Source: Struthio camelus (taxonomy: Eukaryota > Chordata > Aves > Struthioniformes > Struthionidae). From it: a stretch of 64,000 nt of DNA. The stretch spans positions 3,644,356-3,708,355 of the forward strand of contig NC_090943.1 of assembly GCF_040807025.1 (NCBI RefSeq), read 5' to 3'. Under the pieces are notes generated by a model, which was given only the letters and a program-made list of their open reading frames with translations, searched no databases and was not told the origin of the DNA. A program made the translations under genes and the position numbers. Of this stretch, positions 12,641 through 25,300 are shown piece by piece (position 1 is the first letter of the stretch; every line of letters starts with the position of its first letter).

Positions 12641-15389
12641 ACGAGAGGTGCCTGAGCGGATAGACAGCTCCCAGGAGAAGCCAGAATTGAACAAGTCTCC
12701 GTTATACCTATTCCCTCAGCCCTCTTTTTTATCGCCTTTTCTCATTTCCAAGCGTTATTTAGAGGCCAGAACATGGGGCACTGGAGGGATGGGCAGGGAG
12801 TGAAAAGGTGCCTACAACTGTTTTAGTCTGGGGATTTATTTAGGGCTGGAAAAGCTCTGTCTGTTCTCCAGTGTCTGCCTTGGAAGGAAGAAAACACAAA
12901 CTGTTTATGGGAGCGTGTATATTCCTGCTCTTCTGTGTTACTACTGCAAATACGCACAGCACAGGTTTTGGCATTGACGCAAACCTGTCCCTCCTGGCGA
13001 TGAAAACCGAGCTAAAACCTTCCCCGCTCCCTGCCTGCTCCGCACCTGGTTTACGGCTGTATCCACTGCGCTGAAGGCCGGGGACAAAGGAGACAGAGTG
13101 CTGGTCGCCTGAAGAGCGGCCGCCTCGAGAAAACTTCCACCGAGAGAGCTTGCTGGGTATATAAATAACCCATGCGGGTTAGAAATCAAAGGCCGAGAAA
13201 GGCTCTCCGACCCGCGGGACCAGCACTGTGCCGAGCTGCCTTTTATCTCTAAGTTGCTTCTTGCAGTCCTGCGGAGCCTGAAAGTTGTTCTCAGATAGTT
13301 ATTTATAAATAACTATACTCTCTGCAGCTCCATCCCACCCCAGCTGGAGCTGGTCAGAGTTTGGCACAGTCTTTGATGGGAATAAGAGCTCGGTAGTCAT
13401 CCCTCAAAGCACGTGCCTTTTCAAGGAAGCTGGTGCGAAACGTGCTGGAAGTGGCAGGATTCCCACATGGGATCGTGGTGTAGCACCTATGGAGGTGGCC
13501 CACCAGGCTATCCCTAGATCTGAAGGTCCACACGGGCAAGAAGGTCACCGCCGCTGTGCAGGTGGCCTTTGCAGGGCTCCCTGAAGCATGCAGGAAGCTG
13601 ACTCCAAGTCCTGGGAACTGTGTGGTAGCAACGTCGCCCTGGCTTGCTGCACATTTCCTCTGTCTCAGCTGGAGTCCCCACCATGTGTCCAGGCAGGTCC
13701 TCTTTCCCATGAAATGATTTCAGCAGCATGTTGACGTCTGAAATGCTATTTTAGTGTGCATGCTGCCATCTGCTTCGAAGAGCACGGCCCTCCCCCAACG
13801 GAGCTCCGACAGCCCTTGGATATGACCCTGACAAAGCAGTGCCGTGCATTAATCATCTGCCCCATTTCTGGCATCTTGGCAGGGGAGGGAGGGATGGGAC
13901 AACACTGCCCAAAGTGCTGGAGATGTGCAGCATTTCACAAGCTGTTGGCCACATTGTCATCTGGCAAAGCTGTCCTGCTTGAGTTGCAGCCCAGGCCACC
14001 CATGGCCATCAGCACCAAGGTCTTGTGCAACATCGTTAGCCAAGCAATGGCTTCTGGAAGGGACATCTCCGGGGAGGTTGGGACGTTGCTGGAGGGAAAC
14101 GTCCAGACCTGGTGCTCTCCTCCGAAACCTGCTCCCTATCCCCACCAGGTCCTTTGAGAGTGCAAGCTTTGTAGGAGTGTTGTGTGCGCAGGTTGAAGCA
14201 TGCACTAGGGTCATGACAATTTAACTTCATTAAGGGTTGATTTCCAAAAGGAAAAGAAAAAAGCCTGTTTCCCTAGTGTGGCAGTCATATCCCCCAAGGT
14301 TGTTTCCATCTCTGCACCTGACTTAGCTGAATGCTGGGCTCTTTCCACCTGCCTATTGGAGATGGCTACTTCTGAACTACACATCAAGTGATCACTGTGC
14401 ATGATTAGTCATTTTTTAATCTGAAGCGCTTCAAGAAAGTCACTGCAGTACATCCGGAAACATCATCCCCCCTGAGGACCCATTAGTGTGAGGCTGTGCC
14501 ATGGGGCCAAGCTCCAATGGAAGTAGTCTCATGCACCCGTTGGCTCTTGCAGAGCAACTTCCAATAGCACAGGCTGAAGCATGATGACAGCGTGGCCCGG
14601 TGTAAGGACGCCACTGCTTACAGGAGTGTCGAGGTGAGATGTTCCAGAGGGCAGGACCTGCCCATCCACCCGCTTTGGGCTTTTCAGGCAACCTCAGCCT
14701 TTTTGCACAAGTTGCAAATCTGATAGGACCCTCCTGAGATGAAAGCTCTCCACACATCATATGGTTTCTAACTCCCCCCTTGATCAAAAAGGACATCATC
14801 CATGCTTTCTCCCCTTGGAGGCTTTGCCTGATCCTTTTTTGGACTTGTTGGCTGCTGCTGTCACTTCTTTCTGCTCATTCCTGGCCTCCAGGGAGACACT
14901 GCCTTGATTCTCCATTTCAGTCTCAGCAGCTACCTGGAGTCCCAGCCCTGGCGTGGCAATGGCAAGGCTCCCCATGAAAGCAGTGGGGAAGATATGTGAT
15001 CCTTGGACCACCAGGAACAGGGGTTTCTTCTCCATTTGCCTTAGGTCTCATTCCCAAACGTCCTTGTATGTCTTTTCCTTCTACGAAAAAGCCAAGAAAG
15101 TCTGTTGTGTGCTCGCAAAACCACCTCAGTCCTCCCCTCGAGAAGGGAGATCTGCCCTCTACCCTGACCCATGAGCTCTTTCAGAGAGAGCCTCACCTGG
15201 GGCTGCAGCAAAGTGGGATCCTGAAACAGGTTTTTCTCACTAGTGAGTCTTGCCTTTCTCTCTCTCTTTTTTTTTTTTTTTCCTGACCAATTCTCTGCCC
15301 ACAGAGCTTTTGCTAAAAATGTGTTTTCCACATGTTCCCTATTAGTCATGCTTTCTGTCTTTGCAAATCTGTTACCAGCGCCGCTAACC

Positions 15390-15857
15390 CATGCTACGAA
15401 TTGACTTCCGACAGCCCCCAGAGCTCGGCAGCAAAATTCCAGGCAGCGTTCCTAAAACAGACCCGGCGGCTTGTTTGCGTTTAAAAACAAGCTCCGCTCT
15501 TCCCCCGTCACACAGCACCTTCCCTTCCTCCGTAAAGGCTTGGGGAGCCCTGGCGAGGGCTGGAACCGCCCCGCGTTCCCGCACCGGCAGCGGCGGCAGG
15601 GAAAGGGCCCACCGGGGCGAGCGGTCCTCCGGCCGCGTCCGCGCGGGGCGTCCCGGCGGCGAGCGCCGCGCTGCCCCATAGGCGGAGTTTGACAGCCCGT
15701 TAAATACTTCCCCGAAGCATTGGGTTCAAACCGCTGGGGCATGGCTTGACCGTGGCGGCAGCTGTTTATCTAGGGCCGGGCGACGGGCTCGGAGCGCGGG
15801 AAAGCCTTGGAATGCCGACTGGGGGGAGAAACCCGCGGCCAGGAGCGCTATGTCCCT
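15390..15857 (+). promoter_or_regulatory. GJC2: CpG-island-like block; candidate GJC2 promoter and 5' UTR exon
   Basis: This is the only GC-rich, CpG-dense block in the 21 kb upstream of the GJC2 coding exon, with many GCG, CCGG and GGCG words between about 15,460 and 15,850. It ends in CCCT followed by GTAAGTAG, a good splice-donor match with GT at 15,858-15,859. GJC2 coding sequence begins just after a strong acceptor at 21,067, so a non-coding first exon must lie upstream. This block is the best candidate. No TATA box is evident. The assignment rests on composition and one donor; transcript data would settle it. Confidence 0.45.
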
Positions 15858-18800
15858 GTAAGTAGATTTTCCGTTGCATTTTGCCTTCAGTTTAAACAAG
15901 CGGAGAACGGGGGAGAGCAGAGCACAAAGGAAAGACCTCCAGCAAGAGCAGATTTTTTTTCCTGCTTCTTCTCCAACCCCTCCCCTCTCTCCCCCCTTCC
16001 CCCCCGCCCCCCCCAGCCTTATTCTGCCTTTTTTAGACTCAGGTTTAAAACTTTTCCCAGTTTCAGCGGTTGCATCTGCAATTACACAGAAGGGTCGGTA
16101 GATCTCGGGAAATAACTGTGAGGCTCGGAGCCAAAAGGCAGATCCTCTACCTGGCTATGCTCGATTTTCACTAATTTAGGAGTGAGCCAAAGGCTCCAGA
16201 AACGTGGCTGTTGGATTGCGTGAACTTTGGGTCAGGATCAGCTGGGAAGAGGGTGCAACTCCCCTCTTCATAGCTGTTTCAAAGTGCAACGTTTACCCAG
16301 CAGGTATTTTATATGCTGCCTATCAAATAGTCTGGAGAAGGCCAGTGAAGTTAGATAATAGTGAATGAATGGATTGCAAAGCCCGAGGGATGTGAGACGC
16401 TCTCATGTGATCTCTCTGGCAGGTAACTTAGCTAATCTACCCTAGCGTTATAATCTAATCCATCTACTTGCTGCAGTTCCACACGCTTGTTTTTGCCTAG
16501 GGATATGGACGAATTGAACTTTTTTATTGAGCAGAGGAGTTGCGTTTGAGGCATTTAGAAGATCCAAAACCCCGTCTTCTTGTGCTTTGACAGTTTGCAT
16601 TTTGGGGAGAAAGAGACGTAGTCTTTTCCTAATACCATCCTGCTCATTCAGCAGAAGCAATGTGACCATTTGGAAGCTTGTTTGCCTAATAATTGCTTTC
16701 AAAATGCAACAAGGTCCTAAAAACCTCAAGCAATTAAAGGCATTAAAGTCTCATTTTGCATGTAGTGAATGCATAGACTTCCTAATCAGCCAGCTGTAAA
16801 AAAAGTGCTGAAAGTTTAACTCAGCAGATTGTAGGAGGGTTTTTTCCTTCGCTTTCCATGGGCTCTTTCCAATACGGTTCTGGGAGAGGGTGGCCACAGA
16901 GGACCATCCAGGTACACCGAGGCAGCAGCGGGGTCCCTGGGATGCAGAAACAGCGCGAGGTCGTTCCCTGCAGAAGTTGCTGCAGATCCAGATGTGCATG
17001 GAGGGTGGCACGTTTTCAGAGCCGGTGGGATTTGCACCGTTCAGGACGGGACTAGCAGCTACGGCTGGTAGCTGGTAACTGTCAGAGATACCACCTTTTT
17101 AGAGCAAAATATCAGATCGGACCTTGAATATTTACTCTAAAATCCAGTGTTGCCCAGGTCTGCTCCTCACTGGCCCAGCAAAACTCCTGTTGGAAGCTTC
17201 CTCAACTCTGGTAATTTTGTCCATGAGTAACAGTTGAAAAATGGTAAATTACCCCCAGTTTAGACCTCCTAAGTGAATGCTGAAATGAACTGAAGTGCTC
17301 AATGTGACATTTGCAGTCCACATTTTAGAACAAATCTAATTTGCAGTAAATTGGAGGTGCAGATGGGAGCAGGTGGGTGGCTAATGCTGCCCTAGGAGTA
17401 GTCAGGCTGGAGCAGACCTGAGCTCCAGCATGTCCTGAGACCTGCCTCCACCAGCACCAGGTGCTCTGGAGACGGACGCGCTGCATCCCGCAGTGGGCGA
17501 ATACGCCACAGCCGTGCAGCGGGGCCTTCCCTTCCCAGCCTCCCATCAGCCAGAGCCAGGCCAAGTGCCCAGATTAATCTCGCAAATAATTTAACTCCCC
17601 GTTTTACCCAAAACTGAACATGGACACAGATCAGTGGCAGGGTTAAGGACACTTTGAAATGTATCCATTGAGTTTAAAGGAGCAAAAATCACTTAAAGGG
17701 GGTGCTTTCCCATCTTGCCTCTTAATAAACCCCATTTCCTTAATAAATAAATAGCTCTGTAGGGATCACTTTCCATGTTCTTCTCCACTGGCTGTATCTG
17801 CAGCAGCAGTTCTGTAATGATCACTGGGGCTGAGGCACGGCGGACACACCACCGCAGACGTTTTCTGGACGCTGACGGACCCAAGTGGACCCTCTCTCTA
17901 CCCGCTGTGTGTCAGGGCTCTCCTCCTATACAGTAACCCTGAGACGCTGTGGTTGTACACCCATTGCACAGACCCATAAAAACTGCCCCAGATACCTCCA
18001 GTCTAGTTGGAGAGGCTGCTGGCTTGAGTCACTTTTGGGACAGGAGATGGGGATTTTGGTCCCAGTGACTTTCAGAGCTGTTGTGCTTCAACTGAGAAAT
18101 TTGGGGGAGGCAGGAGACCTTCCTCACTGCTTCTTCCGGCTTGTTAGCCAGCCTGGGGCAAGTTGCTTCCCTGCTCCCTGCCTCAGTTTCTCCAGCAGTA
18201 GGAGAAGAATAACAGCCCTCGCCACCATCTGCAACGTGCTCCTGCTGTCTGAGTCCGGCATGTGAAGACTTGAGGTTTTGGGTTCACAGAGGATTTGTTT
18301 GATCTAGAAATAGCAGGGTTAGAAAATTCCATCTGCCTTTTCTCGAGAGCTCTTGACGTTGAAAGAATTTAGCTGGATCTCAAGCCTTGGGCTGCGTTGT
18401 TCCCTCCCGCAGCAGCGTGGAGACTGGCGCTGAGCAAACTAGCTGCGTTTGGCTCATATCCGAAGACGCAGCATGAGGAAAATAACATTCCAGAAAGGCG
18501 CAATGTGGAGAATAGAGTAAGTCACGTTTCCCTCATTGCTCCCACGTGAGGCTGGGCTGGGGAAAGCAGCTGTGTGAGGGCTCCTGCCCCGCCAGAGCCA
18601 GCAGGGCCGAGCCCCGGCTTGTGCCACAGAAACCCCACACCTAGTTGTGTGTTTTCATCTAAAACCAGAGCAAAGTCCACCTAGGACCAGGTTCATGTCT
18701 CATGGTGTTGTTTGGCCTCCTGGACATTTACCTCCGTGAATGAGCGGGTTGTGGAGGGCTGAACTGAGGGGTGGGTTTGGTGTGGGTCAGGCTCCTCCAG

Positions 18801-21067
18801 TAAATGTATGGTAGCTCCTTCCTCTTCCTCTGCATGACCTTGAGCGATGGCATGCGAAGAGCTGTGCCGGGGCAGCTACCGCCGAGCTGTCACACCCTGC
18901 CGTGGCGTTTTACCACAATAACTCACTTGTGTCCATGCTCACGTGCTTGACTCCTCCACCTGCCACCAGCATGTCCCCTGTTTGCTGTTGGATGCAGGAG
19001 TAGACATCATCTCAAGGGTGAGATTTAACTCACAGACTCCTCAATGACTGCATCCCATCAGGTGCCCACGTGCAAACAAGGTGGTGACCTCCCTTACGGT
19101 CAGTGGAGCTTAAAGACTGATGTAGATGTCTACTGGAGAGTGAGCTGAACCGCTCTCGGGGCTCTGCCTGCTTTAATGGGCCCAGGCAGGCACCTGCGTA
19201 CAAACAGCTCGACGTTAATCTGACTTTTAATCCATCCACTGAGTCCCACCTGAGTTGTCCAAGATCAAACGTGATCTGAATAGAAAAAAAAGTAAACAGT
19301 GGCTTTGCAAAACACAAAGCCCCACAAAATGCCATGGAGGAAACATATCTCTGCAGCAGAAGGACAAGCCCATCCTCTGCTGCTCCAGGATGAAAGCCCT
19401 GCTGCCCCCGCGGGAGCCCCACCAAGGTGCCCTTCAGATCTGGGAGCCTTCCTTATCTCGCCCCCACCACGCAGGAGCTGCTTCAATGTCTGCTTCATCT
19501 CAGTCCTTCCTCGTGTCTTCTTCGGGGAGGGAATCGCACGCACCGAGCAGAGCTGTGTCTTGTAGCGTTTCCTGTATTGCCCACTTGGCAACGAAGCTAG
19601 GGCTGGTTTTCTTCCTACTGGTGTAAGGGACAGTTTCTGTCCTGGTTATGCTTATAAAAGGAAAACACCTACTTGAGACTAAAAATTTTGTGATTACCCT
19701 TTTTCTTCATTTTTTAAATGGTTTGATGAAAAAGTAGCTATCTAGATGGCCTACTTTTAAATATTTGTTACACCTGTCCTGCTTAGTTATGCTTGAAAAA
19801 TAATTAGATTGTCATGATTTGCAGCAATGAATGACAGCACTGAGTGTGATACGGCTGTGGGCACCTGACGCTGAGTGTGGGATGCACACGTCCAGAGAAT
19901 GAGCAAGGGGTCAGTCTGGCGCACCCAAGGCTGGTGAGCGGGATTAGCAAGTACCTTCTTTCCCGGCCTCCACCACAGGGTCATGAGTCCCCAGGTCTCT
20001 GTCAGGGCTGCTGTCAGTCAAATACCTGCCTGTTTTTCTTGATGCCTGGAGGTAACCCGAGTTGGTTGGGCTGAGGCCCCATTGCAAGTCAAGCTAAGCC
20101 CAAAATGGTTATTATGAGCTCTTCCTCCCCAGCTGTCCAGGTCTTCTAACAGTCACACGGTTTTCTCTGAAAGCTTTTGAAGGTTATTTTTAGAACAGCC
20201 TGCATTTGATTTAAGCATTTGTTTTGTTTTATTTTCCAAAGGGAAATTAAAAGCTCCATCAGTCTGCAAACATAAATATTCCCATTCTTTTGCTGACATT
20301 TTTGCATTTTTCTGGACTTGCTGATGAAAGCCATTTCAGTAGTGCAAGTCTCCATGATGTGGGGAGCATCCCCTATGCCCACGTTCAGCGCCTCTCATGT
20401 CCCTTCCCTCATCAAGCGCCTGGGCACATGACGTGCAAGCAAGAGATCGTCACAAGTTAACCACCTTTCTGAGCCTAGGCAGCTTCTCTTCTGCACTATA
20501 TTCATTTATACGGTCTTCCCAAACCCCTGTTACAGCTGAGCAGTATCTTGAAACAGACAACAAAATGGGTAACAGGAACCTAATAGGTGCTAGGGCTTGT
20601 CTTCTTATGAACTTACATACATTCAGTGTAACCAGGTATTTCTGCCTCCTATCAATGTGGCACAGCGCGTCCCTACATTGGCCACGGCTTAGTCCCCAAC
20701 ACTAGACTGACACAGCTCAGCCCCTTGTCTAAGTCCCTTGCAGACCCAGGGTCATGCAATGGGAGAGAGGTTGCAGGACGAAGGATGCCTCTCGGCAGTC
20801 CCTGGACTCCTGCTGTGGCCTTTCCCTCTCTACGGCCCTGTGGGCCGTGTGAGGGTGGCCAGCAGACAGCATGGCCAAGCCATGAAACCCGCTTGTTTCA
20901 CAAGCTCGGATGGAGCGATGCTTGAATTTTCTCCATGCAACACTATTCTTCTTGTAATAGTGGTTATCTTCAGAATAAAATGACCTTGGTATGCCAGTGT
21001 CACATCTCTATTGCTGACTGTTGCCACAGACATTAACTTCCTTTTCCTCTTCCCTCTCTTCCTTCAG
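15858..21067 (+). other. GJC2: Putative GJC2 5' UTR intron
   Basis: The stretch runs from the candidate donor to a strong acceptor with a long pyrimidine tract (CTTCCCTCTCTTCCTTCAG). It holds no recognisable coding exon, transposon or RNA gene. The acceptor is well supported; the upstream boundary depends on the CpG block being the real first exon. Confidence 0.4.
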
Positions 21068-21087
21068 GTTATAACTGAGTAGCCCTT

Positions 21088-22335
21088 ATGACCAACATGA
21101 GCTGGAGCTTTCTCACCCGCCTGCTAGAAGAGATTCACAATCACTCCACCTTTGTGGGGAAGGTCTGGCTCACCGTGCTGATCGTCTTCCGCATCGTCTT
21201 GACAGCGGTTGGAGGGGAGTCCATCTACTCCGATGAGCAGAGTAAGTTCACCTGTAACACCAAGCAGCCCGGCTGCGACAACGTCTGTTACGATGCCTTT
21301 GCACCGCTGTCGCACGTCAGGTTCTGGGTCTTCCAGATCATCATGATATCCACCCCTTCGGTCATGTACCTGGGCTATGCCATCCACAGGATCGCCAGGT
21401 CCTCGGAAGAGGAGAAGAAGTTCAAGGGATTCAAGAAGAAGAAACAATTTGCTTTGAACTGGCAGGCAGTGCGCAACCTGGAGGACCCAACGGAGGCAGA
21501 TGAAGAGGAGCCCATGATCTCTGATGATGCAGCAGAAAACGAAAAAGCCAAAGCCAAGACCAAGAGCAAAGAACAGCAAAAGCATGATGGGAGGAGGCGC
21601 ATCCAGCAAGAAGGACTGATGAAAATCTATGTCTTCCAGCTGCTTGCCAGAGCGTCATTTGAAGTTTGCTTTTTGGTAGGGCAGTATCTTCTCTACGGTT
21701 TTGAGGTTGAAGCTTATTACGTCTGCAACAGAGTCCCTTGCCCTCACACTGTGGACTGCTTTGTGTCCAGGCCAACAGAGAAGACGATCTTCCTCTTGGT
21801 GATGTACGTTGTGAGCTGTCTGTGCTTATTGCTCAACATGTGTGAAATGTTTCATCTGGGGTTTGGGACTATCCGAGACGCCATTCGTAACCGAAAAATC
21901 AACAGCTTTAGGCAGCCTCCCTACAACTACGCCTACCCAAAGAACATCTCCTGTCCTCCTGAGTACAACTTGGTAGTGAAATCAGAGAAGTCCACCAAGA
22001 TCCCCAACAGCCTGATGGCCCATGAGCAGAACTTGGCTAATGTTGCTCAGGAGCAGCAGTGCACAAGTCCAGATGAGAATATCCCGGCAGACTTGTCCAC
22101 CCTTCACAAACACTTGAGAGTGGCCCAGGAGCAATTAGACATAGCGTTTCAGAGCTACAGCGGCACCCAGCCCAACACACAGCCCTCTCGAACGAGCAGT
22201 CCCGCCTCAGGCGGCACAGTGGTGGAGCAGAACAGGGCCAACACCGCCCAGGAGAAACAAGGTGCTAAACCCAAAGCCTGCTCGGAGAAAGGAAGCTCAA
22301 GCAGCAAAGATGGAAAGACATCTGTATGGATATAG
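21088..22335 (+). CDS. GJC2: Gap junction gamma-2 protein (connexin-47)
   Basis: A 415-residue connexin encoded in one exon, as is usual for connexins. Six subunits form a hemichannel in the plasma membrane that docks to make a gap junction. In mammals GJC2 couples oligodendrocytes with astrocytes. The start MTNMSWSFL matches GJC2, which carries the extra MTN before the family's usual MSW; an in-frame TGA at 21,076 precedes it. The first extracellular loop has C56, C63, C67 (C-X6-C-X3-C) and the second C213, C218, C224 (C-X4-C-X5-C). Four membrane segments lie near residues 25-45, 78-100, 182-205 and 233-255. The intracellular loop (about 105-175) is charged and shorter than I recall for human. 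The tail ends DGKTSVWI, close to human GJC2 and to the ZO-1-binding end of connexin-45. GJC1 is the nearest alternative, but MTNM, the DGKT tail and the IBA57 neighbour favour GJC2. Confidence 0.95.
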   Translation: MTNMSWSFLTRLLEEIHNHSTFVGKVWLTVLIVFRIVLTAVGGESIYSDEQSKFTCNTKQPGCDNVCYDAFAPLSHVRFWVFQIIMISTPSVMYLGYAIHRIARSSEEEKKFKGFKKKKQFALNWQAVRNLEDPTEADEEEPMISDDAAENEKAKAKTKSKEQQKHDGRRRIQQEGLMKIYVFQLLARASFEVCFLVGQYLLYGFEVEAYYVCNRVPCPHTVDCFVSRPTEKTIFLLVMYVVSCLCLLLNMCEMFHLGFGTIRDAIRNRKINSFRQPPYNYAYPKNISCPPEYNLVVKSEKSTKIPNSLMAHEQNLANVAQEQQCTSPDENIPADLSTLHKHLRVAQEQLDIAFQSYSGTQPNTQPSRTSSPASGGTVVEQNRANTAQEKQGAKPKACSEKGSSSSKDGKTSVWI

Positions 22336-25300
22336 CTCGTTTAAAAGGAGAGAGGGCAGTGTAAGTGGGGTTTTTATTTTGGTTTGTTTCTGTTTTCAGT
22401 ATTGTCTTGAGTTCATTTCACAGGGCACAGGCGCAATTTTCATATGGAAGCCAGCAGTGAAAAGGAGTTTCAGACCAATTTCGTGCTGCCTTCCAGTGCA
22501 TTAACAAAAGACATTTCCGTTCCATTTCCAAACCGTTCTCCAGCTGGCAACCTCCAGCGAGCAATAGCAAGGGGCAGAGCCCTTGCATATCCGACCCGTT
22601 TGGTTACTGCCGTGTCCCCTAACAGAGACTGGACAACGCGCTGTTATGGGGAGAGGAGCTGTTGGTTGCTCAGAAGAGAAGTCATCCCTATAGTGAGCAA
22701 CTCCTCCTCTGCACTGTGAGGACAGAGTACTGTAGGTTAGGGAATTTTTAATTACTAAATATCCTTAATCAAAATTAATTTCTGATCCCTTGATTTAAAG
22801 GGAAAACAACTGACACACTGCATGAACTTTCATGACACACTTTCCTAATTTCCTATCTGAATATGTAGGTGCATTAGCAGGCGTCACTGGAAACAAATGC
22901 AACAGAGACTTGTGCTTTGATCTGCGACCTGGCACCGCACGTCAGGTTATGGGGGCAGAAATGCAGTGACTGTATCTATGAAGGCAGAGCGCTACCGGTT
23001 TTATTTTTTTCTTCCTCTGCATTGAAACAAAAAGCAAATACGATCAAACACTCCATAGCAGGAGTTAGCAGTGGAACTGCACTGTAACGGTTTCTGGGTA
23101 GCTCTTGCTGCAGATGTGATGGGGATCATTGCAGTTACGGCGTTTTTAACAAACTGCTACTTCACATCATCAGAAAGTGCCTTTTTGCAACCAGGAAAAC
23201 AAAATTGTAAAGGGTTTGGACATCTTTATTTAGTAAATTCTATTAGAGATTGGAGGATCAGTGCTGAAAGATTTGTTTTTCTGTTTAATCAAACCCTTAT
23301 AAATAGTGGCAGACCACAGGATCTATGCATAGTGTGTATACAGTGTGTGTCTGTGTGTACATGTAAGTATATATATGGACACATATGAATATGTCTGTGT
23401 GAATATATATGTATGAATATAAATGTAATATCAATCCACAGGAAATTTACAGCCTTCCACCCTCACTGGGTAACCCCAGCTGATCCAGAACGACGGCTGA
23501 TCTTCCTCCTGGAGCAGCCTTTGGGTACAGCCTCACCTGGGGAATTTGCAGCTTTTCACATACTTGCTTGAGGCTCCCAGCAGGTCAGTGGGGACAGGAC
23601 TGAGGCTTGTAACGAGTTTTTCCCTAGTTTATGGGAGATTTTTTGATTTTGTTTTGGATTTGTGGGGGGGAGGGTTGCAGTTACAAGAGTTTGGAGGGCG
23701 TGTTAAAAAAAGCTGCCAAGCTCCAAGGCTCCTGCTAGTATTGAGAATATACTTTGTCAGAGTGGTTTCACCCTGTGTCTCTCGTTCAGCTGTGGGCCTC
23801 TGGCTTTGTCACCATCCAGTAAGATAGACCGGAAAGAAAACCTACTATATGGGTTTTTTGTTAGCCGGAGGAAGAGACCTCTGCTGTCGAATGGGACAGG
23901 CTGAAATCAGTTACTGCCCTGTGGTCTGCTGCTGTGATCTCAGAGTGGGTCACATCCTTCAGAGAGTGGAGATCTCCCCGAGATGCCGGTGGCTTGGCAG
24001 ATGCTCTCACAACCTCCCAGGAGCCAAATGGTTGATTCACCACCCTGGAGGACCTAAACAGGAAGAGCATTTAAGAGTAAACTTAATATGAAATGAGTAA
24101 ATCCCCACTGAAGGGCAGCACTGCCCATATGCTGAAATGCACTCGCTGTTCGCTCAGGGCCCCGCCAGCCAGATGAAGTGAGACACAGGTCCCCATGCCA
24201 GTATTTCTGATCCGCTGGATCCACGTAACTGCTTGCCGACCGTCTTCCTCATGTCCTTGAGATCAGTCTCCAAAAGTCTCCAGGGTGCCTACGTAGTCAG
24301 GCCCTCAGGCCAAACTGATACACCTGAATATGGCCTTCAGCACCTGCTAACACAGATAAATCCATGCAATGCCCTTAGCCAGAGGTGTTGGTAGTAAAAA
24401 AGTAGGTTTAAAAATAAATCAAAGAAACATCCAGTGAGGCATTTATCTGCAAATATTCAATATGGTTTTGCTTAACTGTCTGGGAAATACTTTGAGGCTT
24501 GGTCCTGGTCCCACTAAAGGCATTGGTAAAATGCCTGGAGCACAGTCTGCTCCTCGTTACTAAAGACCTTCCTCTTGAAAACGATCCACTGAATCCAGGA
24601 GGAGGGTCAGTGGATCTCCCCAGCAGGAACGGTCAGTGGTAACACACATCCATCCCATGGAAGGATGGCCCACATGCCACAAATTTTGAACTCCAGGCTC
24701 ATAAAGTTCACCCCACAGCAGTGAGGAGAGAAACATATCTGACTGCTCTGCAGGACTTTGCTGCTGCTCCTTGTCCCATGGGACAGCTCTGTGTGGAAAC
24801 CTGTCCTCCTCTGTGGCTCAGGCAATGCAGGGGAGGCTATTCGGTGGTGGTGGCGATGGAGGCAAACGCACCCAAGTCCACTGCCCAGGGCTGGGGAGGA
24901 GAGCAGAGATCCTGCTCAGTAGTTGTTTGCATCCTAGTAAGGGCACCCAGGGCGCAAGCTTGTAGCGCATGTCAATGTGAACCCTGTTAGTTTTTTGCTG
25001 TCCCCACAGGAAATAGCATGTATTTAAAGGCATGATCCCAAGGGAGGGATGGACACTCTGACGAGAGTGATGGTTGGTTGCTGCTGCTGGGGGTTTTCTT
25101 GATTCCTTCAGGATGACTACCAATATCACAGTACTGGCAAAACTTGTCCTTCCCATGCAATGCAGGCAGGCTCCGTGCTGGGTGGGAGCCCTGATTTTGC
25201 ATTTCTCCTGCCCATAATAGCAAAACATTCCTCAGCCTCAAGCGTGGCCTGAGCATTTCCTGATGACTCGGATTGGTCCCTTGGTTCCCACTGACCTGCA

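Larger units (their letters stand above)
1..15389. other. Gene-free upstream flank of GJC2
   Basis: I find no convincing exon, RNA gene or transposon on either strand. The open frames are short, lack recognisable protein families and are not bounded by good splice sites. No GUK1 or MRPL55 exon, the genes upstream of GJC2 in human, was recognised. The sequence is of moderate GC content with poly-T runs near 9,277, 10,678 and 15,269 and a poly-C run near 4,590. Two AT-rich blocks, about 11,640-11,840 and 12,540-12,640, look more constrained than their surroundings and could be enhancers, but this is only an impression. Confidence 0.6.

Noticed and set aside
15720-15735. GGGTTCAAACC as a tRNA B box
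   Set aside because: No matching A box, cloverleaf or T-run terminator at the right distances.
21088-22335. Identification of the connexin as GJC1 (connexin-45)
   Set aside because: The tail and first loop resemble GJC1, but the MTNM start, the DGKTSVWI end, the SDEQ in the first extracellular loop and the neighbouring IBA57 fit GJC2.
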